From IMG/VR virus record IMGVR_UViG_3300029258_003221, positions 170,632 to 234,631 of that record: 64,000 bases of DNA; one strand, 5' to 3'. The DNA is from a virus. Below the pieces are notes generated by a model that was not told the DNA's origin, made no database searches, and saw nothing but the letters and a program-made list of their open reading frames with translations. The position numbers were made by a program, and so were the translations under genes. This document shows positions 1 through 8,266 of this stretch, piece by piece (the stretch's first letter is position 1; the number at the start of each line of letters is the position of its first letter).

Positions 1-222
1 TGGTTGAATTTCGGATGGCCAAAACTCTGGTTTATCGGGCCAAGTTGTCTTACAAATCTCTGACCAGACTCTGAGTATTGCTTGATAAAGCGGTTCTCCG
101 TCCTTCGGCTTGTGCCAGTTGTTGTAGTCAAGCACAAATCTGAATCGATCTTCTTCAAGAAGATAATAGACCGATTCAGTTCGTCCGTCGTTGTATTTAA
201 TTCGGGTTGTGTGTTGAATCAT
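1..222 (-). CDS. hypothetical protein, N-terminal part (runs off left edge)
   Basis: The frame starts at an ATG at 222 and stays open for 74 codons to the window edge, so only the N-terminus is visible. It begins MIQHTTRIKYNDGRTESV and is rich in aromatic and charged residues. The start overlaps the TGA of the upstream gene as ATGA, which fixes the start and implies coupled translation. No family recognised. Confidence 0.75.
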   Translation of the reverse strand, partial: MIQHTTRIKYNDGRTESVYYLLEEDRFRFVLDYNNWHKPKDGEPLYQAILRVWSEICKTTWPDKPEFWPSEIQP

Positions 223-497
223 GCTTCACTCACAGGTGGGTTCCGTCTTGAGATAAGTCTCATTTCAGATATGTGGGTGTCACAAGTGACATCACCCCAC
301 CAAACCACATAACAATCGGGATCACCTTCCCGTGGTCCGTCTCCGTCAACAAAGGTCACATCAGGATTGTAATAATCAACATCGCTTCGTCTTCGGACTT
401 CGCCCAGTGTTCCCAACGGAACTTCCATGTCAGAATTAGGGTCTTCACTGACCAACCTTTGTGTGGCTTTGACGATATCGCCAATTTGGTATTGCAT
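219..497 (-). CDS. hypothetical protein, possible SH3/KOW-like barrel
   Basis: This 92-aa protein opens with QIGDIVKAT and has GTLGEV at residues 29-34. That GDxV ... GtxGxV spacing is common in small SH3-like barrels, so the fold is a guess from pattern only. An Asp-Thr pair near residue 73 is encoded by GACACC, one of the recurring GGGTGTC sites (275-281). It sits 2 bp from the next upstream gene and overlaps the downstream start by 4 bp. Function unknown. Confidence 0.7.
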   Translation of the reverse strand: MQYQIGDIVKATQRLVSEDPNSDMEVPLGTLGEVRRRSDVDYYNPDVTFVDGDGPREGDPDCYVVWWGDVTCDTHISEMRLISRRNPPVSEA

Positions 498-499
498 AT

Positions 500-736
500 T
501 TATCCCTCTGCTGGAAAACCCTGAGCCAACAAAACTTCAGCTACTTTTTTAGAGATCCTCAAGCCTTTGGATTCACCATCATGGTAAACGACATTAAGTC
601 GGCAACCATTGAATCCGGGCGGGAGACCCACTGTCACATGCTGCATTTTTGGAAGAATGCGAACGCCATCTGTGTGACAGGCATGTTCTGAGCTTGTTGA
701 AGGGAGGTTTTCATTCGGTTCAAACATTTGAAACAT
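500..736 (-). CDS. hypothetical protein, 78 aa
   Basis: This is a small soluble protein with no recognised family; its C-terminus (GLRISKKVAEVLLAQGF) looks like a short basic helix. The ATG at 736 has GGAG 8 bases upstream. A GGGTGTC site (759-765) lies between this gene and the stop of the upstream gene, so that copy is not coding. Confidence 0.65.
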   Translation of the reverse strand: MFQMFEPNENLPSTSSEHACHTDGVRILPKMQHVTVGLPPGFNGCRLNVVYHDGESKGLRISKKVAEVLLAQGFPAEG

Positions 737-771
737 TTTTACTTCTCCAAAGGTAGAAGGGTGTCAAGAAA

Positions 772-1311
772 TTAAATTGCTACTTTGTCCCACCATTGAA
801 CATAAGTGCCATCAAGCATAGCGTTCCAGTCACGCCATGCAGCAGGATCAATTCTTTTGGACCATGCCATGCTTTCAGGTCCAGTTTTGAGAAAAGCCCG
901 GTACTTGGCGTAATTGTACTTCTCCTGTGCCAATTCCTCAACAGTTTTGTTGAGTGCTTTTTTGGCACCCTGTACTGAGATTGTGCAGGCCCGACTTTTC
1001 CAATTTGGATCAGCAAGATTGGTTTTAGATAATTCGATTTCTCGTTCAGCACGTTCAACAAAGTAATGCCAGACCTTTGCTTTATCGGCAGCTTGCTTAT
1101 CTGCTTCGGCAATTGCTTCACGAACTGTTCGGAATGCACCGATTGTTGACATTCCTTCACGGAGGACACAACGCTGATCTTCAGTCAGATGCCAGAGTTT
1201 ACGTTTGTCAGATAGTTTCGGTGTAATGATCGTGAAGTTTTCACATTCACTACGTCGAATGACGATCTCACAATTCTTTGTTTTCTCTTTCGCAGGCTGA
1301 CTGAATTTCAT
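772..1311 (-). CDS. hypothetical protein, 179 aa, helical and basic
   Basis: A Lys/Arg- and Glu-rich protein, probably mostly helical in its central part (residues 60-140), with a Trp-rich C-terminus (WRDWNAML, YVQWWDK). The start ATG at 1311 is preceded by GGAG at the end of the structured gap 1312-1435. No domain recognised and no membrane segment. A phage-specific accessory protein is the most that can be said. Confidence 0.7.
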   Translation of the reverse strand: MKFSQPAKEKTKNCEIVIRRSECENFTIITPKLSDKRKLWHLTEDQRCVLREGMSTIGAFRTVREAIAEADKQAADKAKVWHYFVERAEREIELSKTNLADPNWKSRACTISVQGAKKALNKTVEELAQEKYNYAKYRAFLKTGPESMAWSKRIDPAAWRDWNAMLDGTYVQWWDKVAI

Positions 1312-1339
1312 GTCAAAAGTTCTCCATTTGTTGCCAAGG

Positions 1340-1436
1340 GACCGGGTGCGAGCCGGACTGACTTCCCTACTCCCCCCCTGTCTGGGGGAGAGTCATCCCT
1401 ACCATAGTCAGCAATGGTCGCACTAAGGAAGCGGTC
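1340..1436 (-). ncRNA. candidate structured RNA A
   Basis: The gap 1312-1435 is GC-rich and self-complementary. On the minus strand GACCG/CGGTC closes the element (1432-1436 with 1340-1344). Inside are GTGCGA/TCGCAC, CTGACT/AGTCAG and a terminal hairpin CTCCCCC-agaca-GGGGGGGAG. No U-tract follows, so it is not a simple terminator. The outer helix overlaps the TAG stop of the upstream gene. Function unknown; it could be an intercistronic RNA structure or processing site. Confidence 0.45.
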
Positions 1437-1651
1437 TATGCCTCATTCTCAGTGCTTAGGGTTTGTATCTTTTTCTGAATAGCTTCAACCACCTGATCCA
1501 TTGTTGGTGGAAGTGAGTCTTTGTGTTTTGTTGTTATGAAGGTGTCCACAGATGCAACCCATGTCTTCACAGTCCAACCTCCGGTTTGACCATCAGCTCG
1601 AAAGTGAACATCACCCACATTATCTCGTATCCAATCAGAGTGTTTCATCAC
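1436..1651 (-). CDS. hypothetical protein, 71 aa
   Basis: A small protein with Trp residues in its first half and a helical C-terminus. It ends in TAG, an uncommon stop in this window, right at the edge of structured RNA A. If TAG were read through, the frame would continue across the RNA region (one further TAG) to a TGA 3 bp before the next ATG. It overlaps the upstream gene by 4 bp (ATGA). GACACC at 1541-1546 encodes Asp-Thr. No family recognised. Confidence 0.65.
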   Translation of the reverse strand: MMKHSDWIRDNVGDVHFRADGQTGGWTVKTWVASVDTFITTKHKDSLPPTMDQVVEAIQKKIQTLSTENEA

Positions 1652-1995
1652 TTTGCCTCTGGTTTCAAAATCACTTCAAAGTGCTTCAGAACATCTTTCA
1701 CCTTTTCAGGTGTCAAACCTGTCTTCTCAGCGACTTTGTTGATTCTTTTGTCATGAATTTCATTTAGGCTATTCATGTAGCCTTCATCAATGATGGTTTC
1801 AACATCAATGTCTTCTCCACCATATTCAGTTGGATGGTGAACAGAAGATGAATTCATCCACTGTTGAACTCCAGCATCACAAAGTGTTTTACCCATATTC
1901 AGACAACCCTCACGAGTGCAAGGGAATACCAGCTCAGGTTCACCACAATGGATTTTACCATCTTCAACGTCAAGGTAAGAAAACATATCACTCAT
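1648..1995 (-). CDS. hypothetical protein, 115 aa
   Basis: An acidic protein with two cysteines close together near residue 30 (CTREGCLNMG), which could be a half metal site. Its ATG lies exactly three codons behind, and in phase with, the TAG stop of the upstream gene (2005-2007). The spacing suits TAGGA acting as the Shine-Dalgarno sequence. A GGTGTC copy at 1709 lies out of the Asp-Thr frame. Function unknown. Confidence 0.7.
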   Translation of the reverse strand: MSDMFSYLDVEDGKIHCGEPELVFPCTREGCLNMGKTLCDAGVQQWMNSSSVHHPTEYGGEDIDVETIIDEGYMNSLNEIHDKRINKVAEKTGLTPEKVKDVLKHFEVILKPEAK

Positions 1996-2004
1996 ATCAC
2001 TATC

Positions 2005-2562
2005 CTAATCCCGTGTTTGTTCTGAGACATATACGTGGGCACGTCGCCCAACGATGATGCGTTCGTTCTTTCCCGGAAATCTCAACGGAGGATGTGTTTC
2101 GTGAAAGATGAACTGCTTGTCATGATCTATCAGGTGTCCTTGAGGAAGTTCAGGGAACTTCGGTCCACGACCTTTAACAAGGGCAATGTCCCCCTGTCGC
2201 TGAACGATGTTGTTTGCTCGACCATTCCAAATCCATTGAAGAGCCGAAAACACTTGTCTACAATCAGAGGGAACACAATGTGAAAAGTAAGTCCCTGCCT
2301 CGTTTCTCCCAACGAGAAATACAGACTGTGAATGGTGAGGGCCGAACTTATAACTTCTGGCATAAATCCTCTTGCGATGAACGGCAATGAGACCTAACCC
2401 TGCGCCGCCCATATCACAAAATGGTGCCGACTCCGCTTTCTTGGGGGCAACAAAGTCAAGAGCCTTGGTTGTGTGATAATCACCCTTTGCACTTCCATGT
2501 TCATCATAGAATTGTTCTGCAAGACGAGCCAGCTTTAGTGTCCGTTGAACAGCAGTTGCCAT
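2005..2562 (-). CDS. hypothetical protein, 185 aa
   Basis: A basic soluble protein of unknown family, with an N-terminal helix (TLKLARLAEQFYDEHG) and many His and Gly residues. It ends in TAG, and the TAGGAT doubles as the ribosome site of the next gene, which lies in the same frame. Suppression of this TAG would give a fusion of about 300 residues. No RBS is obvious before the ATG at 2562 beyond a weak AGGAAAT. Confidence 0.7.
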   Translation of the reverse strand: MATAVQRTLKLARLAEQFYDEHGSAKGDYHTTKALDFVAPKKAESAPFCDMGGAGLGLIAVHRKRIYARSYKFGPHHSQSVFLVGRNEAGTYFSHCVPSDCRQVFSALQWIWNGRANNIVQRQGDIALVKGRGPKFPELPQGHLIDHDKQFIFHETHPPLRFPGKNERIIVGRRAHVYVSEQTRD

Positions 2563-2612
2563 GATATTTCCTTAGACAAAAATTTTGATTAGTCACTGAA
2601 TGATGATTTCCA

Positions 2613-2849
2613 TCATTCTCTTGACAAAATGAGATCCGTTCCATCATCCACCAATACGGTGTCTTTGCCATACTTAGCTTGGAGTCGTTCTTTAACTTCA
2701 TCAAAGTCTAAGTGAACACACATCTCTGCGGTAAATCCACCAGTGTAGCCAGTAACGAACTGGTATTTCCCATTGTTTCTGTAGTCAGGAGTAATCCGGG
2801 TCAATTCGCCGCCGAATAGACGGTCCATCGTGAGTTGTCTTTCACTCAT
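2613..2849 (-). CDS. hypothetical protein, 78 aa
   Basis: The start is taken at MSERQLTM (ATG at 2849), directly after the stop of the upstream gene at 2851; the longer open frame upstream is a shadow of that gene. The C-terminal half (VKERLQAKYGKDTVLVDDG) suggests an alpha/beta fold. GACACC at 2658 encodes Asp-Thr. No family recognised. Confidence 0.65.
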   Translation of the reverse strand: MSERQLTMDRLFGGELTRITPDYRNNGKYQFVTGYTGGFTAEMCVHLDFDEVKERLQAKYGKDTVLVDDGTDLILSRE

Positions 2850-2850
2850 A

Positions 2851-3438
2851 TCACTCTCCAAGAATGAGCATTTTGTTGTCGATAGGAATAAATCCGGGAA
2901 TACCAACATCTTCAGCAACCCACCTGTAAATGGGTTCTGCCAGATTTCCCAGATGGTGAAGAGGCTGACTGGCAATCCAGCCAACACGTTGAGCACACAG
3001 GGTGTCATCATCTGTTTCAAACACAGACTGACAGTATGCTTTAACTGGCCCTTCAGGCAGCTTGTATTGATTTTGTTCCGGTGCGTGTGGTGGTGGAGGG
3101 AGCATGAATACTTCTTTCAGCCTATTACTTCCAAAGTCGTAGTTGGTATTGTTGGCTGTGTCCACAAAGATGTAGGGTTCAACATCCTCAAAGACCCATC
3201 GTGTAGGATCAACAAGGGTGTCCCCATCGATGATCCAACCATGATGATGAAACTCAAACCTGCCAAATCGGGAAGTTGGAGCAATCGGCCCACAATACTG
3301 ACCATAGACTGCCTTGCCGGGAATCAACTTGTGTTTGACCAGTTGACAGGCAATGCCGTAGCAATTGCCTGCCCACTCATCTAATGGCCAGCCGATAAAC
3401 TCAGCAGCTTTAGCTGGATTCAATGGGTGCTTTGACAT
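2851..3438 (-). CDS. hypothetical protein, possible NlpC/toxin-like fold
   Basis: This 195-aa protein has WAGNCYGIACQLV near residue 22 and a FHHHGWIIDGDTLVDPTRWVFED stretch near 70. A Cys followed by a His-rich strand and Asp recalls papain-like or transglutaminase-type folds seen in phage and polymorphic-toxin proteins, but no catalytic triad can be proved by eye. Two GGGTGTC sites (3000, 3216) both encode Asp-Thr. It sits tightly between its neighbours. Confidence 0.65.
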   Translation of the reverse strand: MSKHPLNPAKAAEFIGWPLDEWAGNCYGIACQLVKHKLIPGKAVYGQYCGPIAPTSRFGRFEFHHHGWIIDGDTLVDPTRWVFEDVEPYIFVDTANNTNYDFGSNRLKEVFMLPPPPHAPEQNQYKLPEGPVKAYCQSVFETDDDTLCAQRVGWIASQPLHHLGNLAEPIYRWVAEDVGIPGFIPIDNKMLILGE

Positions 3439-3441
3439 AAC

Positions 3442-3624
3442 TCAGATTCCATCTTCTTTTAGAGTTTCGTAATCTTTTCGCAAATTTTCTGCGTCTGTTT
3501 CAAAACCGTTTTTCAACGATGGAACTTTGAACTTGCGTCTTTGTTTTGGAGGAAACAACGTAAATGTTGCCATGCCCTCCATAATCGAAGCCATGCCTTT
3601 GAGGATGAACCGAAACCAATTCAT
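3442..3624 (-). CDS. hypothetical protein, 60 aa
   Basis: A short basic protein with an amphipathic N-terminus (MNWFRFILKGMASIMEGM) and a charged C-terminus. The ATG at 3624 overlaps the stop of the upstream gene as ATGA, which supports it as a real small gene. The first 20 residues could lie along a membrane. Function unknown. Confidence 0.55.
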   Translation of the reverse strand: MNWFRFILKGMASIMEGMATFTLFPPKQRRKFKVPSLKNGFETDAENLRKDYETLKEDGI

Positions 3625-4208
3625 GCAATTGCCTTGCCGTCATGAAGTTGTTGAACATGAGCAGCAAATCGGAACTGATAATCATCAACCTGAATCAGAA
3701 CCAGATCAGCCGGGTTTTCAGCACTGTCGGCACAATACTTTTCACCCAAACAAAGTTCAGCATACTTTTCAGCAACTTGTTCGTCGTTCAACTTAGTGAT
3801 ATTGGGAATGAAAGAATCCAATTTTCCACAACGAACAACCTCAAGAGTGTTCTGTGGATCGTTGACAAGAACATCTCGCCAAAACTCAACCAACTCTGTT
3901 TTTGCCTGAGTAAGTGTGAGGATCTTGGTGTTTTTGAAGGATCGTCTTTCCTGAGCTTTCAGGAATTCATCCCAATTGTCGTAGTCTTCCAGTTCGATCT
4001 GGAAGGGGCCATCCCAGTCACGTATCCACTGAGGGGTGCAACCTTCGTTACGAAGAGCATTACGCCGCTCATGTTCTTCGTGAAAATCGAAGTCGATAAC
4101 ATTGACTGGCACAGACCAGATCAGGCATCTGTCGCCACCGGGGGAGACAATAGCCTTGTTTTCGGTCTCCCATGCTTGGGGAATGAATCGAAGTCGGATG
4201 GTGTTCAT
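3621..4208 (-). CDS. hypothetical protein, 195 aa
   Basis: An acidic soluble protein, rich in Asp, Glu and Trp in its first 100 residues, followed by a helical region. AAAGGA lies about 9 bases before the ATG at 4208. A GGGTGTC copy (4253-4259) lies in the intergenic space before this gene, so it is under no coding constraint. No family recognised. Confidence 0.7.
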   Translation of the reverse strand: MNTIRLRFIPQAWETENKAIVSPGGDRCLIWSVPVNVIDFDFHEEHERRNALRNEGCTPQWIRDWDGPFQIELEDYDNWDEFLKAQERRSFKNTKILTLTQAKTELVEFWRDVLVNDPQNTLEVVRCGKLDSFIPNITKLNDEQVAEKYAELCLGEKYCADSAENPADLVLIQVDDYQFRFAAHVQQLHDGKAIA

Positions 4209-4260
4209 GTTAATTTATCCTTTTGATAAAAGTGATTCGATGTTTGTTAGATGGGTGTCA

Positions 4261-4533
4261 TCAATAGTCGCTGGGCATCAAAATCGTAGTCACGCTTCGA
4301 TCCCATTCTGTGATGATCCATAGAGTGCCACCACTGGTATCAAAAGATGACATGACACGTGACCCATTTTCAAGAGCAGCATCGTTTAGCTTGATATCGC
4401 CTGTACTTTGATTGCCCCAATCACCAGCAAAATGACGATTGAGAAGTTCCCTTCCATCAATGCTGTGTTCTTCCATGAAGTCAACAGCATTGGATGTTGC
4501 CACAGTTTGTTCGGATGTGAATTTTGGAATCAT
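4261..4533 (-). CDS. hypothetical protein, 90 aa
   Basis: A small soluble protein whose second half (LNDAALENGSRVMSSFDTSG) looks like beta strands. Its ATG overlaps the TGA of a possible 19-codon gene upstream. The stop at 4261 is followed at once by the non-coding GGGTGTC copy. Function unknown. Confidence 0.6.
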   Translation of the reverse strand: MIPKFTSEQTVATSNAVDFMEEHSIDGRELLNRHFAGDWGNQSTGDIKLNDAALENGSRVMSSFDTSGGTLWIITEWDRSVTTILMPSDY

Positions 4534-4589
4534 GCTGCTTTTTCCGCTGCTTTAGTTCTTTCAAGTCGGTGAAAAACTTTGATGTGCAT
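4530..4589 (-). CDS. possible 19-aa leader or microprotein
   Basis: The 57-bp space between two genes is filled by ATG-MHIKVFHRLERTKAAEKAA-TGA. It begins 1 bp after the upstream stop and ends in an ATGA overlap with the next start. The fit to the tight packing style suggests a translated coupling peptide, but 19 codons can occur by chance. Confidence 0.3.
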   Translation of the reverse strand: MHIKVFHRLERTKAAEKAA

Positions 4590-4590
4590 T

Positions 4591-4848
4591 TTAGTTCACC
4601 AAAATAGCGTTACAGAAATTGAGAGCAACTCGTTGTTGGGTGTCCGTTTCCGGTGCATGGTAGTCAACAACAAGAAATTCATCCTTGCCATCAAACTCTG
4701 GTCCTTTGACCTTGCAGACCTTTGGTGCAATGCTGGTGACTTTACCAACCATACCGGGCTGGAACACGATTTTGGGAGTGATCCCATAACCGCTGTAATA
4801 TCCTTCCACGGGCAGCTTGCATGTCACTTTGTCACCAACACCAATCAT
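4591..4848 (-). CDS. hypothetical protein, possible SH3/KOW-like barrel
   Basis: This 85-aa protein begins MIGVGDKVTCKL and has FQPGMVGKVTSI near residue 29, the GDxV ... PGxxGxV layout of small SH3-like barrels; compare the gene at 219-497. The start overlaps the upstream TAA (TAATG). GACACC at 4638 encodes Asp-Thr. The role is unknown. Confidence 0.65.
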   Translation of the reverse strand: MIGVGDKVTCKLPVEGYYSGYGITPKIVFQPGMVGKVTSIAPKVCKVKGPEFDGKDEFLVVDYHAPETDTQQRVALNFCNAILVN

Positions 4849-5351
4849 TATTCTGCCTTTATCAAAGTTTTGATGTCATCGGGAACGTGCTGGATTTCTT
4901 CATCAATCCAAACAGACAATGACCATTCAGGCATTGTCGCTTTCACGTATTCTTCATAGGTGTCGTAACTGTTCGTTTTAGGCTTTGTTTCACCAACACC
5001 ATCATCGATGATTCTGGCATCAAAATGAACAGCCAGTGGTTCCCTTAGCTCACGTTCAACCCACCATAGAAAATTCCAGTTGTGACCATGCTGGAATTCA
5101 ATACAGGGCATCTCTGTGTAATCCTCAGCTTCCTGATATTCTTCATCAGGATTGAATGTCTTGCCTGTCCAGAACTGGAGAGCGATATGCTGTTCCAGCT
5201 TGTGTCGGAGGGTCCAGATTGTATAGGTTGGTTTCTCGTGACGAACCAACATGAATTGAGGGAACTTCTTACGAACGATGCCCTCGATGAATGAGTGAAT
5301 TTCATCATCAGAGGGCATCGTTTTTGGAATCACAGCAGCAAGATTTGCCAT
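4848..5351 (-). CDS. hypothetical protein, 167 aa
   Basis: A soluble acidic protein with several aromatic pairs (FLWW, WTLRHK) and an N-terminal helix after PSDDEIHSFIEGIV. It starts 1 bp after the upstream stop. AGGTGTC at 4958 encodes Asp-Thr. No family recognised. Confidence 0.7.
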   Translation of the reverse strand: MANLAAVIPKTMPSDDEIHSFIEGIVRKKFPQFMLVRHEKPTYTIWTLRHKLEQHIALQFWTGKTFNPDEEYQEAEDYTEMPCIEFQHGHNWNFLWWVERELREPLAVHFDARIIDDGVGETKPKTNSYDTYEEYVKATMPEWSLSVWIDEEIQHVPDDIKTLIKAE

Positions 5352-6119
5352 TTAGATATTCAGATCGAAGCCTGAAAACTCCTCAGAGTAAACTTCGTTT
5401 CCGTCCTTTCCTTCTTTTTCCTGTTCGGCGAGATACTGATCTCGTGCCCAGATGACGAACCAACTCTGAGCAATATCGGTCAGTCTCATCTCAAAGTAGT
5501 TCTCACCGTCGATGACAAAACTCACCAGTCGCTTTTTGACCTTAGCAATTCGTTCATCATCAACGAACTCATTACCTTTCATCTGGGTGTCAACAACTTG
5601 TTCCAAGGTGTTCTTGACGGCTTCTCGGAACTCTTCGTTATCGCCGTAATCACGGTCGTGACAAGCATTGTGAACAACCTGACCTGCCAATGGCAAAGAA
5701 TCCAACAGGTCACCATAACCATCGTCACCTTTGTCCTCGACCACATTAAACAGAGGCTTGTACAAAGCTCGTTTGTAATGCTCCCATGTCTTAGCGAAGC
5801 GAAGTGCTTCATCAAAGGTGTAGGGGCATTCTTCGTAGCGATAGCCGCCTCTGGAATCCCAGACCTGAACCTTGCCAGCAGCACTCTGCACTCGGAAAAA
5901 CTCTGAGATAGCATCCTTTGCTGCATCCTGTCGGGTGATTCGTTCGACAACGAGCGGTCGGAAATACTTCTCAAGGATTTCCCAAAACCGATCACCATCC
6001 AACACAGGCAGTTCTTCCATGTAGTGGCGAAAGGCTTTACCAAACTTGGCACCGACACGGTTGTATTCCAGTGCCAGTTCCTGTGCATCGATTGTTTCCA
6101 TATCAAACAGTTTGGTCAT
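5352..6119 (-). CDS. hypothetical protein, 255 aa, helical
   Basis: An acidic, largely helical protein without membrane segments or a recognised domain. The central part carries a HNACHDRDYGDN stretch (about residue 150) rich in possible metal ligands. It overlaps the downstream gene region by 17 bp at its start. GGGTGTC at 5585 encodes Asp-Thr. Confidence 0.7.
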   Translation of the reverse strand: MTKLFDMETIDAQELALEYNRVGAKFGKAFRHYMEELPVLDGDRFWEILEKYFRPLVVERITRQDAAKDAISEFFRVQSAAGKVQVWDSRGGYRYEECPYTFDEALRFAKTWEHYKRALYKPLFNVVEDKGDDGYGDLLDSLPLAGQVVHNACHDRDYGDNEEFREAVKNTLEQVVDTQMKGNEFVDDERIAKVKKRLVSFVIDGENYFEMRLTDIAQSWFVIWARDQYLAEQEKEGKDGNEVYSEEFSGFDLNI

Positions 6120-7071
6120 TGTTTTCCTCTCTTAGTTTGAATCGTGAATAGATGAATTCGCTGCCACTAAGCTTTTCATAATCAGGAAAATCATAGTAGT
6201 GCTCGAAATCCCAAGTGCCATGAGGAACATTCAGCTTCACAGTGTCCTGTTTGCTCTTCACTTCCTTGTACCGGGTGTCACCAATAGTATTGAGATCAGC
6301 GGCTTCCCATCGCCAGACATCAAGACAAAGTTCGCCAATCTTCTCATGCCCTTCAATCAGTCCGTATTCTTCCTTTTGATCTTCTGTAAGATCATTATAT
6401 TCCTCTTGAGACATATTATCGAAGATTTGATCCTGTTTGTAACAACACCCCATAATAATTGATGTAGAGTCATTAGGGTGCGTATAGATACCAACACTCA
6501 TGTTGCCCATTTGACCACAGGCTACATTTTGATCGGCTTTGTATTTTGTGACATTGATTCGGCCACGGATTGCGTTAAGAGACCAATCCTCAGTGTATTT
6601 CTTGTCCTTCGGACAATCATCAACGATTCTGAAAATGTTAGCAAATATCAACGGACTCTGAACATTGATGCTGCCAGTGAGTGGTCTTGGCTCATGCAAT
6701 TCACAAAGGGTGTCTAAAGGCACCTTCAGATGCTCTCTCTTTTCTGGATCGAAGTAACCACGAAGAGTCAATCTATCGCCATCAAAAACCCATTTGAGAT
6801 GACGCCCACAGTTAAAGCAAAAAACGCCATCTGAAGCCCAGTTTTCCTTAACTTCATCTCCCTCTTGCACCTGCTTGTCTAAAAGAAGCTGATAGTGTGA
6901 ACGCATCTGAGCATCAGATACATTTCTCCAATTGCCATCATTAGATCCATTTGCTAAAGCTACAGTGTCATCACAGTCTTCAATGAACCGCAATGGATTG
7001 ATGTTGTGACCTTGGGTGTCAAGAACAATAGAACCATCCTTGACTTTCTCAGCTATTTCCTGAAACCTCAT
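6103..7071 (-). CDS. hypothetical protein with a CxxC pair, 322 aa
   Basis: The start chosen is MRFQEIAEKV (7071), where GAGG sits 5 bases upstream; an earlier ATG at 7104 lacks a good site. A FCFNCGRHLKWVFDGD segment suggests half of a zinc ribbon, and a GCC pair plus another Cys follow later. Three GGGTGTC copies (6273, 6708, 7014) all read Asp-Thr. The family is unknown. Confidence 0.7.
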   Translation of the reverse strand: MRFQEIAEKVKDGSIVLDTQGHNINPLRFIEDCDDTVALANGSNDGNWRNVSDAQMRSHYQLLLDKQVQEGDEVKENWASDGVFCFNCGRHLKWVFDGDRLTLRGYFDPEKREHLKVPLDTLCELHEPRPLTGSINVQSPLIFANIFRIVDDCPKDKKYTEDWSLNAIRGRINVTKYKADQNVACGQMGNMSVGIYTHPNDSTSIIMGCCYKQDQIFDNMSQEEYNDLTEDQKEEYGLIEGHEKIGELCLDVWRWEAADLNTIGDTRYKEVKSKQDTVKLNVPHGTWDFEHYYDFPDYEKLSGSEFIYSRFKLREENNDQTV

Positions 7072-7097
7072 ACAAGCCTCGCTTTTCATTTTCCATG

Positions 7098-7619
7098 TTA
7101 CCAATCCTCGTGATAGTCGTAATCACATTCGAGTTCAATGTCGTGAATCTGATCAGTGTAGAAGTCAAACAACTGCTCACCGACCTCCTTTGTCAGTTGA
7201 AGGGTGTCCCCATCGCATGTCGTGACATACGCATCGTCATACAATCTCTCATCATCCCCTTCTGGTGGATAACCTAGATTATCTGGACCACCATACATAC
7301 TTCCGGGATCGTTGAACCCGGAACTCAGAAAGTCGATGGTCAGTTCACCTTCAACAACAGGTGTGTGACAACGAAGTAGAGAGTTGGCGAGTCGCCTAAT
7401 CCAACTTTTGGATTGGAGGCAAGGTGACACAAAGTTGATTTCATTCCCATCAACATCGAACACCTTACCGTTGCCAATCATAGTGATTTCGATATTGAAC
7501 TGTCCCGATACGTTACGCCATTGAGTTTTCATCTTCCTGTCCTTTCGTAGTAGGATAGGATTGTATTGGGTGTCTTGTTTTAGGAACAGTTCTATTGTTG
7601 ATGGCATAAACTCACCCAT
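7098..7619 (-). CDS. hypothetical protein, 173 aa
   Basis: A soluble acidic protein with a very acidic tail (DIELECDYDYHEDW). The start at 7619 overlaps the upstream TGA by 8 bp; an in-frame ATG at 7607 is an alternative. Two GGGTGTC copies (7202, 7568) read Asp-Thr. No family recognised. Confidence 0.65.
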   Translation of the reverse strand: MGEFMPSTIELFLKQDTQYNPILLRKDRKMKTQWRNVSGQFNIEITMIGNGKVFDVDGNEINFVSPCLQSKSWIRRLANSLLRCHTPVVEGELTIDFLSSGFNDPGSMYGGPDNLGYPPEGDDERLYDDAYVTTCDGDTLQLTKEVGEQLFDFYTDQIHDIELECDYDYHEDW

Positions 7620-8238
7620 TAGGGTGATAGATGACTTGAAGAGCCTCCAGAATCTGTGTGCCTGTCAGTACGTCACCATAGTTTGCTCCGGTGACTTCAC
7701 GAAAAGACTTACAAGACCCTGATTCGTATCGTTCGCCCCATACTTTGAGTTCATATTGTGACTCTTTGCCCCAAATAGGACTTTCAGCAAGACTAAACTT
7801 ACCATTTCCTTCAAGAGAAATCACTTCAAACATATACAAAAATATACCATCGCCTGAGACAGCAACATAATTGTCGCCCAACTCATAACGAATAGCAGAA
7901 GCACATGGATAGGAGATTGACCAAATGCCAATCTTCTCAGAAGTAGAGATCGTCTCGTGCCACTGTTTCAGGATTGATGGATAATTGTTTACCCTTTCTT
8001 TGAACCACTTATCGTGGTCATCCATTCTTTGTTTGAAAGCAAGTTCTTTTTTGGCACTCAACCCAAAGTCTGGATCATCTTTGAGTTGTTCCAGAAGATC
8101 ATAGCGATCTGCCAAACCAAGTTGATCTGTGATTTCTTCAACGAAATCTTGAGGCGTTCCAGCAAGGTCCATGACTTTCTGTAAAGTCAAAGATTCGTCG
8201 CTGTAAATCGCATCAATAAATTCTTGGTTCAACTCCAT
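7612..8238 (-). CDS. hypothetical protein, 208 aa
   Basis: The N-terminal 60 residues are acidic and helical; the rest looks like mixed beta. The start codon lies in the first unit of a 13-bp triplet repeat (8228-8266), so ATGGAGTTGAA is repeated three times and the real start may be any in-frame copy; only the one at 8238 reads into the full frame. No family recognised. Confidence 0.65.
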   Translation of the reverse strand: MELNQEFIDAIYSDESLTLQKVMDLAGTPQDFVEEITDQLGLADRYDLLEQLKDDPDFGLSAKKELAFKQRMDDHDKWFKERVNNYPSILKQWHETISTSEKIGIWSISYPCASAIRYELGDNYVAVSGDGIFLYMFEVISLEGNGKFSLAESPIWGKESQYELKVWGERYESGSCKSFREVTGANYGDVLTGTQILEALQVIYHPNG

Positions 8239-8266
8239 TTTTCAACTCCATTTTTCAACTCCAAAA
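8228..8266 (-). repeat. three tandem 13-bp repeats over a start codon
   Basis: The plus strand reads TTCAACTCCATTT at 8228-8240 and 8241-8253, with a third copy at 8254-8266 that differs only at its end. On the coding strand this repeats AAATGGAGTTGAA, so the start codon and its GGAG are triplicated. This looks like replication slippage and may change translation initiation. Confidence 0.85.

Noticed and set aside
1360-1400. C/G-rich hairpin as terminator
   Set aside because: There is no U-tract on the minus strand after the stem; it is better seen as part of a larger RNA fold.
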